Assembly: GCA_041875495.1 (NCBI GenBank) | Contig: CP112982.1 | Coordinates: 496,001 to 560,000, forward strand | Length of the DNA: 64,000 nt | Source: Halomonas sp. CH40 | GTDB lineage: Bacteria > Pseudomonadota > Gammaproteobacteria > Pseudomonadales > Halomonadaceae | Direction of reading: 5' to 3' | Part shown: in pieces, positions 40,292-50,109 of the stretch | How positions within the stretch are numbered: position 1 is the first letter of the stretch | Layout of the letters: the number at the start of each line of letters is the position of its first letter | The notes under the pieces: generated by a model | Seen by the model: the letters and a program-made list of their open reading frames with translations, nothing else | Database searches by the model: none | Told to the model about the DNA's origin: nothing | Translations under genes and position numbers: made by a program

Positions 40292-43200
40292 ATGCTCGAA
40301 CTGCGCGGCTCGTCAGCCCTTTCTGCCTTCCGTCATGCGCGTTTACTGGCCTTGCTTCAGGCGCACGCGCCTGAGGTCGAGGCGTTATCGGCGGACTATG
40401 TTCACTTTGTTGATCATCGCACTGAGCTTTCGCCTGCCACCCGTGAGCGCCTGGAAAAGCTGCTCGACAATGGCCACTCCCAGACCTCTGCCGAGATGCA
40501 GACCCTGACCGATGGGGCGCAGCGTTTTCTGGTGGTGCCGCGTATCGGTACCCAGTCTCCCTGGTCTTCCAAGGCCACGGATATCGCTCATAACTGCGGC
40601 TTGGGTGACATTGCCCGCATTGAGCGCGGGGTTGACTACCGTCTGAGATTCAGTGCCACACCGGATGAAGAGACCTTCACAGCGCTGGTGGCGCTGCTTC
40701 ACGACCGTATGACCGAAACCGTGTTGCACAATGCCAGCGATGCTGCCCAGCTGTTTGCCCGGCATGACCCAGCGCCGCTGGGCAGTGTGGATATCCTCGA
40801 CGGTGGGCGTGAAGCGCTGGCGACTGCCAACGTTGAGCTGGGCCTGGCGCTGGCCGAGGATGAAATTGACTATCTGGTCGACGCCTTCCGCGAGCTGGCC
40901 CGTAACCCCACCGACGTTGAGCTGATGATGTTTGCCCAGGCCAACTCGGAGCACTGCCGCCACAAGATATTCAATGCAGACTGGGTGATCGACGGTGAAG
41001 AACAGCCCTACTCGCTGTTCAAGATGATTAAGAACACCTTTGCGACCTCGCCGGAAAACATCCTGTCTGCCTACAGCGATAACGCGGCGGTCATCAAGGG
41101 CAGCCACGCTGGGCGATTTTTCCCCACGCCGCTGACTGGCGCTGACGACGAGCAGGCCCAGTACGCCGCCCATCAGGAGCCGATCCATATCCTGATGAAG
41201 GTGGAAACCCACAACCATCCGACGGCAATTGCGCCTTTCCCCGGCGCGGCGACTGGTTCCGGCGGTGAAATCCGTGATGAAGGCGCAACGGGTATCGGCG
41301 GTAAACCCAAAGCCGGGCTGTCAGGCTTTACGGTTTCCAACCTGCGCATTCCTGAGTTTGTTCAGCCCTGGGAAGCCTTCGACTACGGTAAACCCGAACG
41401 CATGCAGTCGGCGCTTTCCATCATGCTGGAAGGCCCGATTGGCGGTGCCGCCTTCAATAATGAATTTGGCCGCCCTAACCTGACCGGCTACTTCCGCACT
41501 TATGAGCAGGAATCGCTCAACGAAGGCGGCATCGAGCGGCGCGGTTTTCACAAGCCGATCATGCTCGCGGGGGGCTATGGCAATATTCGCGCCCAGCACG
41601 TCCAGAAGGGTGATATCCCGGTGGGCGGCAAGCTGATTGTGATGGGCGGCCCGGCCATGCTGATCGGCCTGGGCGGCGGCGCGGCATCGTCCATGGCGTC
41701 GGGGGTTTCCAGCGCCGATCTGGATTTTGCCTCGGTACAGCGCGAAAACCCGGAAATCGAGCGCCGTGCTCAGGAAGTGATTGACCGCTGCTGGGCACTG
41801 GGTGACCACAACCCGATCCGCTTTATTCATGACGTGGGCGCAGGCGGGCTGTCCAACGCCCTGCCGGAACTGGTCAAAGACGGCGGCCGTGGCGGGCGCT
41901 TTGATATTCGTGCCGTGCCCAACGCCGAGCCGGGCATGAACCCGTTGGAAATCTGGTGTAACGAAGCCCAGGAACGCTATGTGCTGGCGGTGGCCGCGGA
42001 AGATCTTGATACCTTCGATGCCCTCTGCCAGCGGGAGCGCTGCCCTTACGCCGTGGTCGGCGAGGCGCTGGAACAGCATCATCTGGAAGTGCGCGACGGC
42101 CACTTTGAAAGCCAGCCGGTTGATTTGCCGATGAGTGTGCTGTTTGGCAAGGCGCCAAAGATGCAGCGAGAATTCAATCGCCAGACCCCCGAATTATCCG
42201 GCGTGATGCTGGATAACCTTGATCTGCGTGAAGCCATGGATCGCGTGCTGCGCCTGCCCACCGTGGCCTCAAAAAGCTTTTTGATCACCATCGGCGACCG
42301 CTCGATTACCGGCCAGGTGGCGCGGGACCAGATGGTCGGACCCTGGCAGGTGCCGGTTGCTGATGTGGCGGTGACCACGGCCAGTTTCGACACCCTCGCC
42401 GGGGAAGCCATGGCCATGGGCGAACGCCCGCCGGTGGCGTTGATCAGCCCGGCGGCCAGCGCTCGCCTGGCGGTGGCCGAGGCTATTACCAACCTGGCAG
42501 CAGCGCCGATTGCCAAGCTGGGGGATATCAAACTTTCTGCCAACTGGATGAGTGCGGCCAGTCATCCGGGTGAGAACCAGGCGCTGTATGATGCGGTGCA
42601 TGCGGTAGGTATGGAGCTGTGCCCGGCGCTGGGAATTGCCATCCCGGTGGGCAAGGATTCCATGTCAATGCGCACTGCCTGGCAAGACACCGATGGCAAG
42701 GGGGAAAGCGAAGACAAAAGCGTGACGTCGCCGCTATCGCTGGTGGTCACCGGCTTTGCCCCGGTGACCGATGCCATGGCGACGTTGACACCTGAAATCA
42801 ATCTGGAGCAGGAAGAGTCCGACCTGATCCTGATTGACCTGGGTAACGGCCAGAACCGCATCGGCGGTTCGGCGCTGGCGCAGGTATACGGCCAGGTGGG
42901 TAATGAATGCCCGGACGTGGATGACCCGGAAGACCTCAAGGCGTTCTTCGAGGTGATTCAGGGCCTCAATCGGGACGGCAAGCTGCTGGCCTACCACGAC
43001 CGCAGCGACGGCGGCTTGCTGGTGACGCTGCTGGAAATGGCCTTTGCCGCCCATGCCGGGCTTGAGATCAAGCTCGACTGGCTGATTGATGAGCCGGTCG
43101 AAGCCTTCAATGCGCTGTTTGCGGAAGAGCTTGGCGCGGTGATTCAGGTCAAGCGTGCGGATACCGAAGCGGTGCTGACCCAGTTTGCCATGGCGGGTAT

Positions 43201-44239
43201 CGAAACCTGCGGGGTGATTGCCCGCCCACGTTACGATGATCAGGTTCGCGTGACCCTGTTTGAAGAGCCGCTGCTGGAAACCACCCGCCAGCTGGCTCAG
43301 CGCACCTGGTCAGAAACCAGCTACCGCATGCAGGCGCTGCGCGATAACCCGGAGTGCGCCAAGAACGAATTTGATAACCTGCTGGATACTCGTGACCCTG
43401 GGCTTTCCGCCACGCCCACCTTCGATATCAATGACGATATCAGTGCGCCTTTTATCAACACGACTCGGCCCGCGATGGCCGTCCTGCGCGAGCAGGGCGT
43501 TAACGGTCAGGTGGAAATGGCCTGGGCCTTTGATAAAGCCGGTTTCAATGCGGTGGATGTGCACATGAGTGACATCCTCTCCGGGCGCGTCAGCCTAGAG
43601 GACTTCAACGGCCTGGTGGCTTGCGGCGGTTTCTCCTACGGCGATGTGCTCGGCGCTGGCGGCGGCTGGGCAAAATCAGTGCTGTTCAACGAGCGCGCCC
43701 GGGAGCAGTTTGCGTCCTTCTTCCACCGTGAAGACAGCTTTGCCCTGGGGGTATGTAACGGCTGCCAGATGCTGTCACAGCTGAAAGGCCTAATCCCCGG
43801 CGCCGAGGACTGGCCGGCGTTCGTGCGTAATGAATCTGAACAGTTCGAAGCGCGGGTCGCCATGCTGCGGGTTGAGAAAAGCCCTTCCATCCTGCTGGAG
43901 GGCATGGAAGGGTCACGCCTGCCGATTGCTGTCGCCCACGGCGAAGGCCGCGCTGCCTTCCGTGACGCCGCGCACCTGCGCAGCATGCAGTCGAGCAGCC
44001 AGATTGCGCTGCGCTACATCGACAACTATGGCCAGGTGACCACCCGTTACCCGGCCAACCCCAACGGCTCGCCAGCGGGGATTACCGGCCTGACCACCCC
44101 GGATGGCCGCGTGACCATCATGATGCCCCACCCGGAGCGGGTCACCCGCGCCGTGACCAACTCCTGGCGCCCGCCGGAGTGGCGCGAAGACGCCCCCTGG
44201 CTGCGCATGTTCCGCAATGCCCGGGTTTGGCTCGACTAA
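40292..44239 (+). CDS. purL: Phosphoribosylformylglycinamidine synthase, large single-chain form
   Basis: 1315 residues. It converts FGAR, glutamine and ATP to FGAM in purine synthesis. N-terminal PurS-like domain (about 1-150), linker, two AIRS/PurM-like ATPase halves ([28 protein letters not shown] near 300-330) and a C-terminal glutaminase with nucleophile Cys1155 ([10 protein letters not shown]) and MPHPERV. Length agrees with E. coli PurL (1295). It is followed by a terminator. Confidence 0.98.
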   Translation: MLELRGSSALSAFRHARLLALLQAHAPEVEALSADYVHFVDHRTELSPATRERLEKLLDNGHSQTSAEMQTLTDGAQRFLVVPRIGTQSPWSSKATDIAHNCGLGDIARIERGVDYRLRFSATPDEETFTALVALLHDRMTETVLHNASDAAQLFARHDPAPLGSVDILDGGREALATANVELGLALAEDEIDYLVDAFRELARNPTDVELMMFAQANSEHCRHKIFNADWVIDGEEQPYSLFKMIKNTFATSPENILSAYSDNAAVIKGSHAGRFFPTPLTGADDEQAQYAAHQEPIHILMKVETHNHPTAIAPFPGAATGSGGEIRDEGATGIGGKPKAGLSGFTVSNLRIPEFVQPWEAFDYGKPERMQSALSIMLEGPIGGAAFNNEFGRPNLTGYFRTYEQESLNEGGIERRGFHKPIMLAGGYGNIRAQHVQKGDIPVGGKLIVMGGPAMLIGLGGGAASSMASGVSSADLDFASVQRENPEIERRAQEVIDRCWALGDHNPIRFIHDVGAGGLSNALPELVKDGGRGGRFDIRAVPNAEPGMNPLEIWCNEAQERYVLAVAAEDLDTFDALCQRERCPYAVVGEALEQHHLEVRDGHFESQPVDLPMSVLFGKAPKMQREFNRQTPELSGVMLDNLDLREAMDRVLRLPTVASKSFLITIGDRSITGQVARDQMVGPWQVPVADVAVTTASFDTLAGEAMAMGERPPVALISPAASARLAVAEAITNLAAAPIAKLGDIKLSANWMSAASHPGENQALYDAVHAVGMELCPALGIAIPVGKDSMSMRTAWQDTDGKGESEDKSVTSPLSLVVTGFAPVTDAMATLTPEINLEQEESDLILIDLGNGQNRIGGSALAQVYGQVGNECPDVDDPEDLKAFFEVIQGLNRDGKLLAYHDRSDGGLLVTLLEMAFAAHAGLEIKLDWLIDEPVEAFNALFAEELGAVIQVKRADTEAVLTQFAMAGIETCGVIARPRYDDQVRVTLFEEPLLETTRQLAQRTWSETSYRMQALRDNPECAKNEFDNLLDTRDPGLSATPTFDINDDISAPFINTTRPAMAVLREQGVNGQVEMAWAFDKAGFNAVDVHMSDILSGRVSLEDFNGLVACGGFSYGDVLGAGGGWAKSVLFNERAREQFASFFHREDSFALGVCNGCQMLSQLKGLIPGAEDWPAFVRNESEQFEARVAMLRVEKSPSILLEGMEGSRLPIAVAHGEGRAAFRDAAHLRSMQSSSQIALRYIDNYGQVTTRYPANPNGSPAGITGLTTPDGRVTIMMPHPERVTRAVTNSWRPPEWREDAPWLRMFRNARVWLD

Positions 44240-44263
44240 CCTATGCCTGCCAACTACCTCTAC

Positions 44264-44288
44264 AAGGCGACCCAAGGGTTGCCTTTGT
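44264..44288 (+). terminator. Terminator after purL
   Basis: AAGGCGACCC pairs with GGGTTGCCTT (one G-T pair) over a tight loop, followed by TTGTT. Confidence 0.65.
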
Positions 44289-44371
44289 TATGCTATGCTT
44301 GAACAGCTGGCCTATGCTTAGCCTATGTCAGCTATGTTTATGATGGGCAATCGAGATACAAGGAGGGTGAA

Positions 44372-44602
44372 ATGCGCACAGTATCCATTTTTCGTAACGG
44401 CAGTAATCAGGCGGTTCGCTTGCCCAAGGATATGGAGTTTAAAGGCGTGCAGCAGCTGGAAATCATTCAGCAGGGCGACACCATTATCCTGCGTCCGCTG
44501 CGCCCCAGTTGGTTAACGCTAAGTGAATCCGAAAAAGCGGATAGCGACTTTCTGCAGGACAGAGTGGATGTCATTGGCGACGAGCATCGGTTCACGCCAT
44601 GA
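44372..44602 (+). CDS. vapB: VapB-type antitoxin (SpoVT/AbrB fold)
   Basis: 76 residues. N-terminal swapped-hairpin DNA-binding domain: VSIFRNGSNQAVRLPKDMEF (about 4-23) with the conserved NGxSQAVRLP-like signature of VapB/MazE antitoxins. The C-terminal part, with SESEKADSDFLQDRVD, should wrap the toxin. A strong AAGGAGGGTGA ribosome site precedes the ATG. The stop overlaps the toxin start by four bases. Upstream, CTATG is repeated five times between 44241 and 44338, candidate operator elements for autorepression by the complex. Confidence 0.92.
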   Translation: MRTVSIFRNGSNQAVRLPKDMEFKGVQQLEIIQQGDTIILRPLRPSWLTLSESEKADSDFLQDRVDVIGDEHRFTP

Positions 44603-45012
44603 AGGTCTTCATGCTGGATACCTGTATCTGCTCATTTATCATGCGTGAAATGCCGCCTTCCGTTCTGCAAAGGCTGGCAGATGAAACGGCGCAACAGCAC
44701 CGCATTGTCATTTCAGCGATTACCTATGCTGAAATGCGTTACGGTCAGGTAGGCAAAAAAGCGTCGCCAAAACATCGACAACTGGTGGATGCGTTTGTCA
44801 GCAGACTTGATGCGGTCGAGCCGTGGAGCAAAGAAGCCGTTGATGCGACCATCGCTATCAAGCAGCAGTTAGCGGCGCGTGGAACACCGATTGGTAACAA
44901 CGATACAGCGATAGCAGGTCATGCTATCGCGCTGGATGTTGTACTAGTGACCAATAATACCCGTGAATTCAACCGTGTTGACGGCCTTATGCTAGAAGAT
45001 TGGGTGCATTAG
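44599..45012 (+). CDS. vapC: VapC-type toxin, PIN-domain ribonuclease
   Basis: 137 residues. PIN fold with acidic residues in [12 protein letters not shown] (Asp7), [10 protein letters not shown] (Glu near 47), [15 protein letters not shown] and [10 protein letters not shown], all expected for Mg-dependent nucleases. VapC toxins cut initiator tRNA, other tRNAs or rRNA until bound by VapB. The gene is translationally coupled to vapB, and its stop codon is one base before the radD start. Confidence 0.92.
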   Translation: MKVFMLDTCICSFIMREMPPSVLQRLADETAQQHRIVISAITYAEMRYGQVGKKASPKHRQLVDAFVSRLDAVEPWSKEAVDATIAIKQQLAARGTPIGNNDTAIAGHAIALDVVLVTNNTREFNRVDGLMLEDWVH

Positions 45013-45013
45013 C

Positions 45014-46780
45014 GTGACGCTCAGCAGTACGCCCAGCCTACGCCCTTACCAGCGTGAGGCGGTGGAGCGGGTGGTGGCGCATTTTCGCGCTGGCAGCGAC
45101 CCTGCAGTGGTGGTGCTGCCGACGGGCAGCGGTAAATCCCTGGTGATTGCCGAGCTGGCGCGAATTGCCCGTGGGCGGGTGCTGGTGTTGGCCCATGTGC
45201 GTGAATTGGTTGAGCAGAATCATGCCAAGTATGAGGCGTATGGGCTACAAGCGGATATTTTCAGCGCCGGGCTCAAACGCAAGCAGGCTGAGCGCCAGGT
45301 GGTGTTTGGTTCGGTGCAATCGGTGGTGCGCAACCTGGAAAGCTTCAGCGATGCGCGCTTTACCCTGTTGGTGATTGATGAATGCCATCGCGTCTCGCCC
45401 AATGAAGATGCCAGCTATCGTCAGGTGATTGAACATCTGAGAGCGCATAATCCGCAGCTCAAGATTCTTGGCCTGACCGCCACGCCTTATCGCCTGGGGC
45501 AGGGGTTTATCTACTATCGTCATCACCACGGTATGGTGCGCGGCGATGAAGGCAGCTTCTTCCGCGATTGTGTGTTTGAACAGCCGCTGCGTCTGATGGT
45601 CAAGCAGCATTATCTGGCACCACCGGTGCGCCGGGATATGGCGGTGGCGCATTATGATTTTGCTGCCCTCCAGCCGGGAAGCTCAGGGGCATTCCGCGAT
45701 GAAGAGCTTAATCGGGTGGTGGCGGGCAATCGGGCGACGCCGCAGATTATCGCCGATATTATTCATCACGCAGCCGACCGCCGTGGGGTGATGATTTTTG
45801 CCGCCACCGTGGCCCACGGCGAGGAAATACTGGGGTATCTGCCCGCTGAGCAGGCGGCGCTGATTACCGGGGCGACGGAGTCACAGGAGCGCACCCGGCT
45901 GATTGCGGTGTTCAAGGCTGAACAGCTCAAATACCTGGTTAATGTGGCGGTGTTGACTACCGGCTTTGATGCCCCCCATGTGGACTTGATTGCGATTCTG
46001 CGCCCCACGGAGTCGGTTAGCCTTTACCAGCAGATTGTCGGGCGCGGGCTGCGCCTGGCACCCGGTAAAAAGGACTGCCTGATTCTCGATTATGCCGGTA
46101 ACCCCTGGGATCTTTATGCGCCGGAAGTCGGTTCGCCAAAACCGGATAGCGACAGCGAACCGGTGCAGGTGGAATGCCCGGCTTGTGGCCACGCCAACCT
46201 GTTCTGGGGCAAGCGCGAGGGTGACATTGTGATTGAGCATTTCGGCCGCCGCTGCCAGGGGCTGATTGAGGGTGGCAGCGGTAGGCAGCAGTGCGATTTT
46301 CGCTTCCGCTTTAAAGTGTGCGGTGAATGCGGCGCGGAAAATGATATTGCCGCCCGGCGCTGTCATGGCTGCCAGACGCTACTGGTGGATGCTGATGACA
46401 AGCTCAAGGATGCGCTGAAGCTGAAAGATGCCAAGGTGTTAAGGGTCAGCGGTATGCAGCTTGAGGCCACCACTAACGGGCGCGGCTTGCCACGTCTGAA
46501 AGTCACCTATCACGATGAAGATGGCGCCAGCCTGGCAGAGTGGTTTGCACTGGAAACCCCTGCCCAGCGCCGTGCTTTTTCTGCGGCCTTTCTGCGTGAC
46601 CACCTGCGCGCCCCGGCATCTGGCTGGCAACCGATGTCGCCCGACGAGGTCGTAGTGGAACAGCAGTGCCTGCGCGCTCCGGATTTTGTTGTCGGGCGCA
46701 AGGTCGGGCGGCACTTCCAGATTCGCGATAAACTGTTTGATTACCAAGGCCGCTTTCGCAAGGCAGCCGAGGCTTCATAG
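45014..46780 (+). CDS. radD: RadD-type DEAD/DEAH helicase
   Basis: 588 residues, closely like E. coli RadD (YejH). Walker A is PTGSGKS (36-42), DECH box at 122-125 (VIDECHRV), motif III GLTATP, and the RecA-like second domain has [19 protein letters not shown] and [13 protein letters not shown] zinc-binding region follows: [12 protein letters not shown] and [18 protein letters not shown]. RadD acts in double-strand break repair with RecA and single-strand binding protein. The start is a GTG one base after the vapC stop, so it is probably co-translated with vapBC. No ribosome site is visible, supporting coupling. Confidence 0.92.
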   Translation: MTLSSTPSLRPYQREAVERVVAHFRAGSDPAVVVLPTGSGKSLVIAELARIARGRVLVLAHVRELVEQNHAKYEAYGLQADIFSAGLKRKQAERQVVFGSVQSVVRNLESFSDARFTLLVIDECHRVSPNEDASYRQVIEHLRAHNPQLKILGLTATPYRLGQGFIYYRHHHGMVRGDEGSFFRDCVFEQPLRLMVKQHYLAPPVRRDMAVAHYDFAALQPGSSGAFRDEELNRVVAGNRATPQIIADIIHHAADRRGVMIFAATVAHGEEILGYLPAEQAALITGATESQERTRLIAVFKAEQLKYLVNVAVLTTGFDAPHVDLIAILRPTESVSLYQQIVGRGLRLAPGKKDCLILDYAGNPWDLYAPEVGSPKPDSDSEPVQVECPACGHANLFWGKREGDIVIEHFGRRCQGLIEGGSGRQQCDFRFRFKVCGECGAENDIAARRCHGCQTLLVDADDKLKDALKLKDAKVLRVSGMQLEATTNGRGLPRLKVTYHDEDGASLAEWFALETPAQRRAFSAAFLRDHLRAPASGWQPMSPDEVVVEQQCLRAPDFVVGRKVGRHFQIRDKLFDYQGRFRKAAEAS

Positions 46781-46831
46781 AATCACCAGCGCTAACCATC
46801 ATTAATTGCAGCTTGTTGGAGGCTTCTTGGC

Positions 46832-47080
46832 ATGACTACTTCTCCTAAAAATGTGACTTTTGACGATAATAACTTCTGGGTGGCTTTAAATGATGGGCGC
46901 ACCTTAGGGGTGCCGCTGGCTTGGTACCCACGATTACTCAGGGCGACGCCGCAGCAGCTAGCCAGCTATGAGCTAAGCGCACGAGGCATTCATTGGGATG
47001 CCCTTGATGAGGATATTTCCATTGAAGGCCTGCTGGCAGGACAGGGTGATATGACCAAGCACCGTCAGGCGGTTGCCTGA
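46832..47080 (+). CDS. DUF2442 protein
   Basis: 82 residues, a single DUF2442 domain: FDDNNFWVALNDGRTLGVPLAWYPRLLRATPQQLASYELSARGIHWDALDEDISIEGLL is the full domain body. Members usually stand next to a DUF4160 partner, and such pairs have been suggested to be toxin-antitoxin-like. No DUF4160 gene is beside this one. It follows radD by 51 bases with a GGAGG ribosome site ahead of the ATG. Confidence 0.85.
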   Translation: MTTSPKNVTFDDNNFWVALNDGRTLGVPLAWYPRLLRATPQQLASYELSARGIHWDALDEDISIEGLLAGQGDMTKHRQAVA

Positions 47081-47139
47081 GCCTTCGCCGCGATTAAGTA
47101 CATGCCATCCTCCATTCATTTCAGAGCCCGCAGACCACT

Positions 47140-47988
47140 ATGGACGCGACGCAGGAAGCGCCAGAGCAGCAGGTGTCACAGGCCGTGGCGCGTCTGTTTG
47201 ATGAACCGATTAACCAGATGCCGGAAGACCTCTATATTCCGCCGGAAGCGCTGCGCGTTTTCCTGGAGACTTTTGAGGGGCCGCTGGATCTGCTTTTGTA
47301 TCTGATTCGCCGCCAGAACCTGGATATCCTGACCATCAATGTGGCGGTCATCACCCATCAGTACATCGAATACGTGGAGCTGATGAAAGCCATGCAGATT
47401 GAGCTGGCTGGGGAATATCTGCTGATGGCGGCGATGCTGGCCGAAATCAAATCGCGTACCTTGCTGCCACGCCCGCCGAAGGAACAGGACGGCGATGAAG
47501 AAGACCCGCGCGCTGAACTGATCCGCCGTTTGCAAGAGTACGAACGTCTCAAGGAGGCGGCAGAAACCCTGGATACGCTGCCGCGTATGGGGCGGGACTG
47601 GTTCAGCGTGCATGCCGGCTTGCCAGAGTTGGAATCTCAGGTCATCCATCCTGATGTAGAACTGGACGAGCTTCTGGGCGCGCTGAAAGGCCTTCTTAAG
47701 CGGGCTGATCTGGCCCAGGCGCACAATATCAGCCGTGAAGTACTGTCTACCCGTGAACGCATGTTGGCGATCATGGATCAGCTGAATCAGGCATCCAGCC
47801 GCTATGTCGCCTTTGAAGCACTCTTCGCGCTTGAAGAAGGCCGCCCCGGCGTGGTGGTGACCTTTATGGCAATTCTGGAGCTGGCTAAAGAAGCAATGAT
47901 CGAGATCGTTCAGAATGCACCGCTATCGCCGATTCATGTGCGCGCCCGCCAACAGCAGGACGGCGCCTTTGACGAGGAGCCTGCATGA
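47140..47988 (+). CDS. scpA: Segregation and condensation protein A
   Basis: 282 residues, kleisin of the SMC-ScpAB condensin. N-terminal FEGPLDLLLYLIRRQNLDILTINVAVITHQYIEYV (about 46-80) is the SMC-neck-binding helix bundle; the middle EYLLMAAMLAEIKSRTLLPRP is the family signature; C-terminal FMAILELAKEAMIEIVQ is the winged helix that meets the SMC cap. An extra N-terminal 35 residues precede the usual start. It overlaps scpB by four bases (ATGA). Confidence 0.95.
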   Translation: MDATQEAPEQQVSQAVARLFDEPINQMPEDLYIPPEALRVFLETFEGPLDLLLYLIRRQNLDILTINVAVITHQYIEYVELMKAMQIELAGEYLLMAAMLAEIKSRTLLPRPPKEQDGDEEDPRAELIRRLQEYERLKEAAETLDTLPRMGRDWFSVHAGLPELESQVIHPDVELDELLGALKGLLKRADLAQAHNISREVLSTRERMLAIMDQLNQASSRYVAFEALFALEEGRPGVVVTFMAILELAKEAMIEIVQNAPLSPIHVRARQQQDGAFDEEPA

Positions 47989-48743
47989 GTGACGTCACCA
48001 CAACGTTGGATGATATTCTTGAAGCTGCGCTGCTGGCAGCCGGTGAGCCGCTGTCGCTGGAGCGCCTGGAAACCCTGTTCCGTGAGGCCGAGTGCCCGCC
48101 GCGCAGTGAACTTAAACAATCGCTAACGCGACTGGGCGAGCGCCACACCACTGGCGCGCTGGAGCTTCTGGAAACCGCCTCTGGCTACCAGTTACGCATT
48201 CGCCCACGGCTTTCGCCCTGGGTCTCGCGGCTGTGGGATGAGCGCCCGCAGCGCTATTCCCGGGCGTTATTGGAAACCCTGGCGCTGATTGCCTATCGTC
48301 AACCGGTGACCCGCGCCGATATCGAAGAGGTGCGCGGGGTGGCGGTCAGCACCACCATCATGCGAACCCTTACCGAGCGGGGCTGGATTCGCGTAGTGGG
48401 TCACCGTGATGTCCCCGGCCGACCGGCCGTGTTTGCGACGACGCGCAGTTTTCTGGATGATTTCGGCCTTAAAACGCTGGATGCCCTGCCACCCATGCAT
48501 GAGCTGATTGCCGAAAGTGACGATGCGCCGCTGGACGGCGACGCCAAAACGGTGCAGGATGCGCCCCCTGAGACGGCCGAGAGTGCCGACCCACACGCCG
48601 AGACGGCGTTAACCCAGCCGCTGAGCTTTGCTGATCTAGAAGCACGGCTTGCGGCACGCGGGCAGGCGCGATCACAAGACGAGCCACCCGCGCAGAACGA
48701 GAGAAAGAGGTCAGATGACCATGAGTCAGAATCACACCAGTAA
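47985..48743 (+). CDS. scpB: Segregation and condensation protein B
   Basis: 252 residues. Two winged-helix domains (about 5-165): [18 protein letters not shown], then [46 protein letters not shown], and [21 protein letters not shown] at the end. The C-terminal 70 residues are charged and of low complexity. It dimerises and binds ScpA. Its last 29 bases overlap the chosen start of rluB. Confidence 0.95.
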   Translation: MSDVTTTLDDILEAALLAAGEPLSLERLETLFREAECPPRSELKQSLTRLGERHTTGALELLETASGYQLRIRPRLSPWVSRLWDERPQRYSRALLETLALIAYRQPVTRADIEEVRGVAVSTTIMRTLTERGWIRVVGHRDVPGRPAVFATTRSFLDDFGLKTLDALPPMHELIAESDDAPLDGDAKTVQDAPPETAESADPHAETALTQPLSFADLEARLAARGQARSQDEPPAQNERKRSDDHESESHQ

Positions 48744-49590
48744 TGCCCCCAGCGGTGAAAAGCTCCAGAAAGTCCTGGCTCGCGCCGGGCTTGGTTCACG
48801 TCGCGAAATGGAAAAAGCCATTGTTGATGGTCGCGTCCGCGTGAACAATCAGGTAGCCACCCTGGGCGACCGTATTGCAACCCACGATAGAGTCACCTTT
48901 GACGAGCGCCTGGTGACCCTGGTGGCTGAAGATGACGTGCCGCGCCGGGTCATCATGTACAACAAGCCTGAAGGCGAGCTGTGTACCCGCAAGGACCCGG
49001 AAGGGCGGCGTACCGTCTTTGACCGCCTGCCACGCCTGAAAGGCGAGCGCTGGATCGCCATCGGGCGCCTGGATATCAACACCAGTGGTCTGTTGCTGTT
49101 CACCACTGACGGTGAACTGGCCAATCGGCTGATGCATCCGTCCACCCAGGTAGAGCGTGAATACGCGGTGCGTGTAATGGGCGAGGTCAAGAAAGAACAC
49201 CTCGTGGCCATGGTTGACGGTGTCATGCTGGATGATGGCCCTGCCCGTTTCACGGATGTTCAGGAGTTTGGCGGCGAAGGCATCAACACCTGGTTCCACG
49301 TAGTAATTCTGGAAGGCCGTAACCGTGAAGTACGCCGCCTCTGGGAATCACAGGAGCTGACGGTCAGCCGACTCAAGCGCGTTCGCTATGGCAATATCTT
49401 CCTCGACAAGCGGGCAAAAGCGGGCGAATGGGTAGAGCTTACTCAAGCAGAAGTCGATGATCTGGCCACTTTGGCAGCACTTGAATCGCGTAAGGTGCCC
49501 GAGTTGACGCCCGATGAGAAAAACCGCTGGAGCCGCGACAAGAACAAGCGGCGCCCGGTTCAGGCAATGCGCAAACCCAAGCGGCGCTGA
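48715..49590 (+). CDS. rluB: 23S rRNA pseudouridine2605 synthase
   Basis: 291 residues of the RsuA family. N-terminal S4 RNA-binding domain ([21 protein letters not shown], about 14-34) and catalytic domain with [27 protein letters not shown], where the aspartate of RLD attacks uridine. The basic tail ([17 protein letters not shown]) is typical of RluB. Two ATGs (48715, 48721) are possible; I took the first, four to five bases after AGAGG. It forms an operon with scpA and scpB, a conserved order. Confidence 0.93.
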   Translation: MTMSQNHTSNAPSGEKLQKVLARAGLGSRREMEKAIVDGRVRVNNQVATLGDRIATHDRVTFDERLVTLVAEDDVPRRVIMYNKPEGELCTRKDPEGRRTVFDRLPRLKGERWIAIGRLDINTSGLLLFTTDGELANRLMHPSTQVEREYAVRVMGEVKKEHLVAMVDGVMLDDGPARFTDVQEFGGEGINTWFHVVILEGRNREVRRLWESQELTVSRLKRVRYGNIFLDKRAKAGEWVELTQAEVDDLATLAALESRKVPELTPDEKNRWSRDKNKRRPVQAMRKPKRR

Positions 49591-49626
49591 AAGCCATAAA
49601 AAATATAGCGCAATTGTGAAAAGTGC

Positions 49627-49655
49627 TTGCGAATAGTCAGCAGTATCCGTACTAT
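49627..49655 (+). promoter_or_regulatory. Predicted promoter of the tRNA-Lys pair
   Basis: TTGCGA (-35), 17-base spacer, TACTAT (-10). Transcription would start about nine bases before the first tRNA. Confidence 0.65.
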
Positions 49656-49670
49656 ATGCATCCGTTCGGG

Positions 49671-49746
49671 GGGTCGTTAGCTCAGTTGGTAGAGCAGTTG
49701 ACTTTTAATCAATTGGTCGTAGGTTCGAATCCTACACGACCCACCA
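49671..49746 (+). tRNA. tRNA-Lys (anticodon TTT), first copy
   Basis: 76 bases folding as a full cloverleaf: acceptor GGGTCGT/ACGACCC, D arm GCTC/GAGC, anticodon arm GTTGA/TCAAT with loop CTTTTAA, T arm GTAGG/CCTAC around TTCGAAT. The 3' CCA is encoded. Reads AAA and AAG lysine codons. Confidence 0.98.
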
Positions 49747-49760
49747 TCCGAACCCTGTCA

Positions 49761-49833
49761 GGGTCGTTAGCTCAGTTGGTAGAGCAGTTGACTTTTAATC
49801 AATTGGTCGTAGGTTCGAATCCTACACGACCCA
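49761..49833 (+). tRNA. tRNA-Lys (anticodon TTT), second copy without encoded CCA
   Basis: All 73 bases through the discriminator A are identical to the first copy, but the next three bases are CTA, not CCA. The 3' end would have to be made by processing and tRNA nucleotidyltransferase. It lies 14 bases after the first copy, and both share a promoter and a terminator. Confidence 0.97.
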
Positions 49834-49874
49834 CTAGATATAGGCTTCAGAAACTCCATGTTTTTAGAAGCTGC

Positions 49875-49905
49875 AAAAAAAGCGCCTACGGGCGCTTTTT
49901 TTATT
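49875..49905 (+). terminator. Terminator after the tRNA pair
   Basis: AAGCGCC/GGCGCTT hairpin with TACG loop, seven A before and seven T after. Confidence 0.93.
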
Positions 49906-50109
49906 TCCCCATTTCTCCCGCCTATTTCCAGCAATGTCTTCTGACAAGCGTTTTCCTTTAGCACTCAAGAGTTTCTCGTCAATCTCTCTACCAACAAACC
50001 TAGGCTGATGGCAGCGAAGAGATTATGATTGTGTATGCAATTTAATCTTTTTTAACTTATCTGCTGGCGCTGCAGTTGATAACACTTAATAACAAAAGAA
50101 GGATATTCA

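Noticed and set aside
40385-41218. Long reverse-strand frame under purL
   Set aside because: Shadow of a GC-rich gene; purL has all motifs and a continuous frame.
44241-44371. Repeated CTATG units before vapBC as a CRISPR-like array
   Set aside because: Units are five bases, irregularly spaced; an operator region is the better reading.
49623-49961. Plus-strand frame crossing both tRNA genes with a repeated protein sequence
   Set aside because: The repeat simply mirrors the duplicated tRNA-Lys; this is a well-known false gene.
50040-50095. Possible flagellar sigma28 promoter before the chemoreceptor gene
   Set aside because: A GTTGATAA-like -10 exists but the spacing to a TAA-type -35 is three bases too long.
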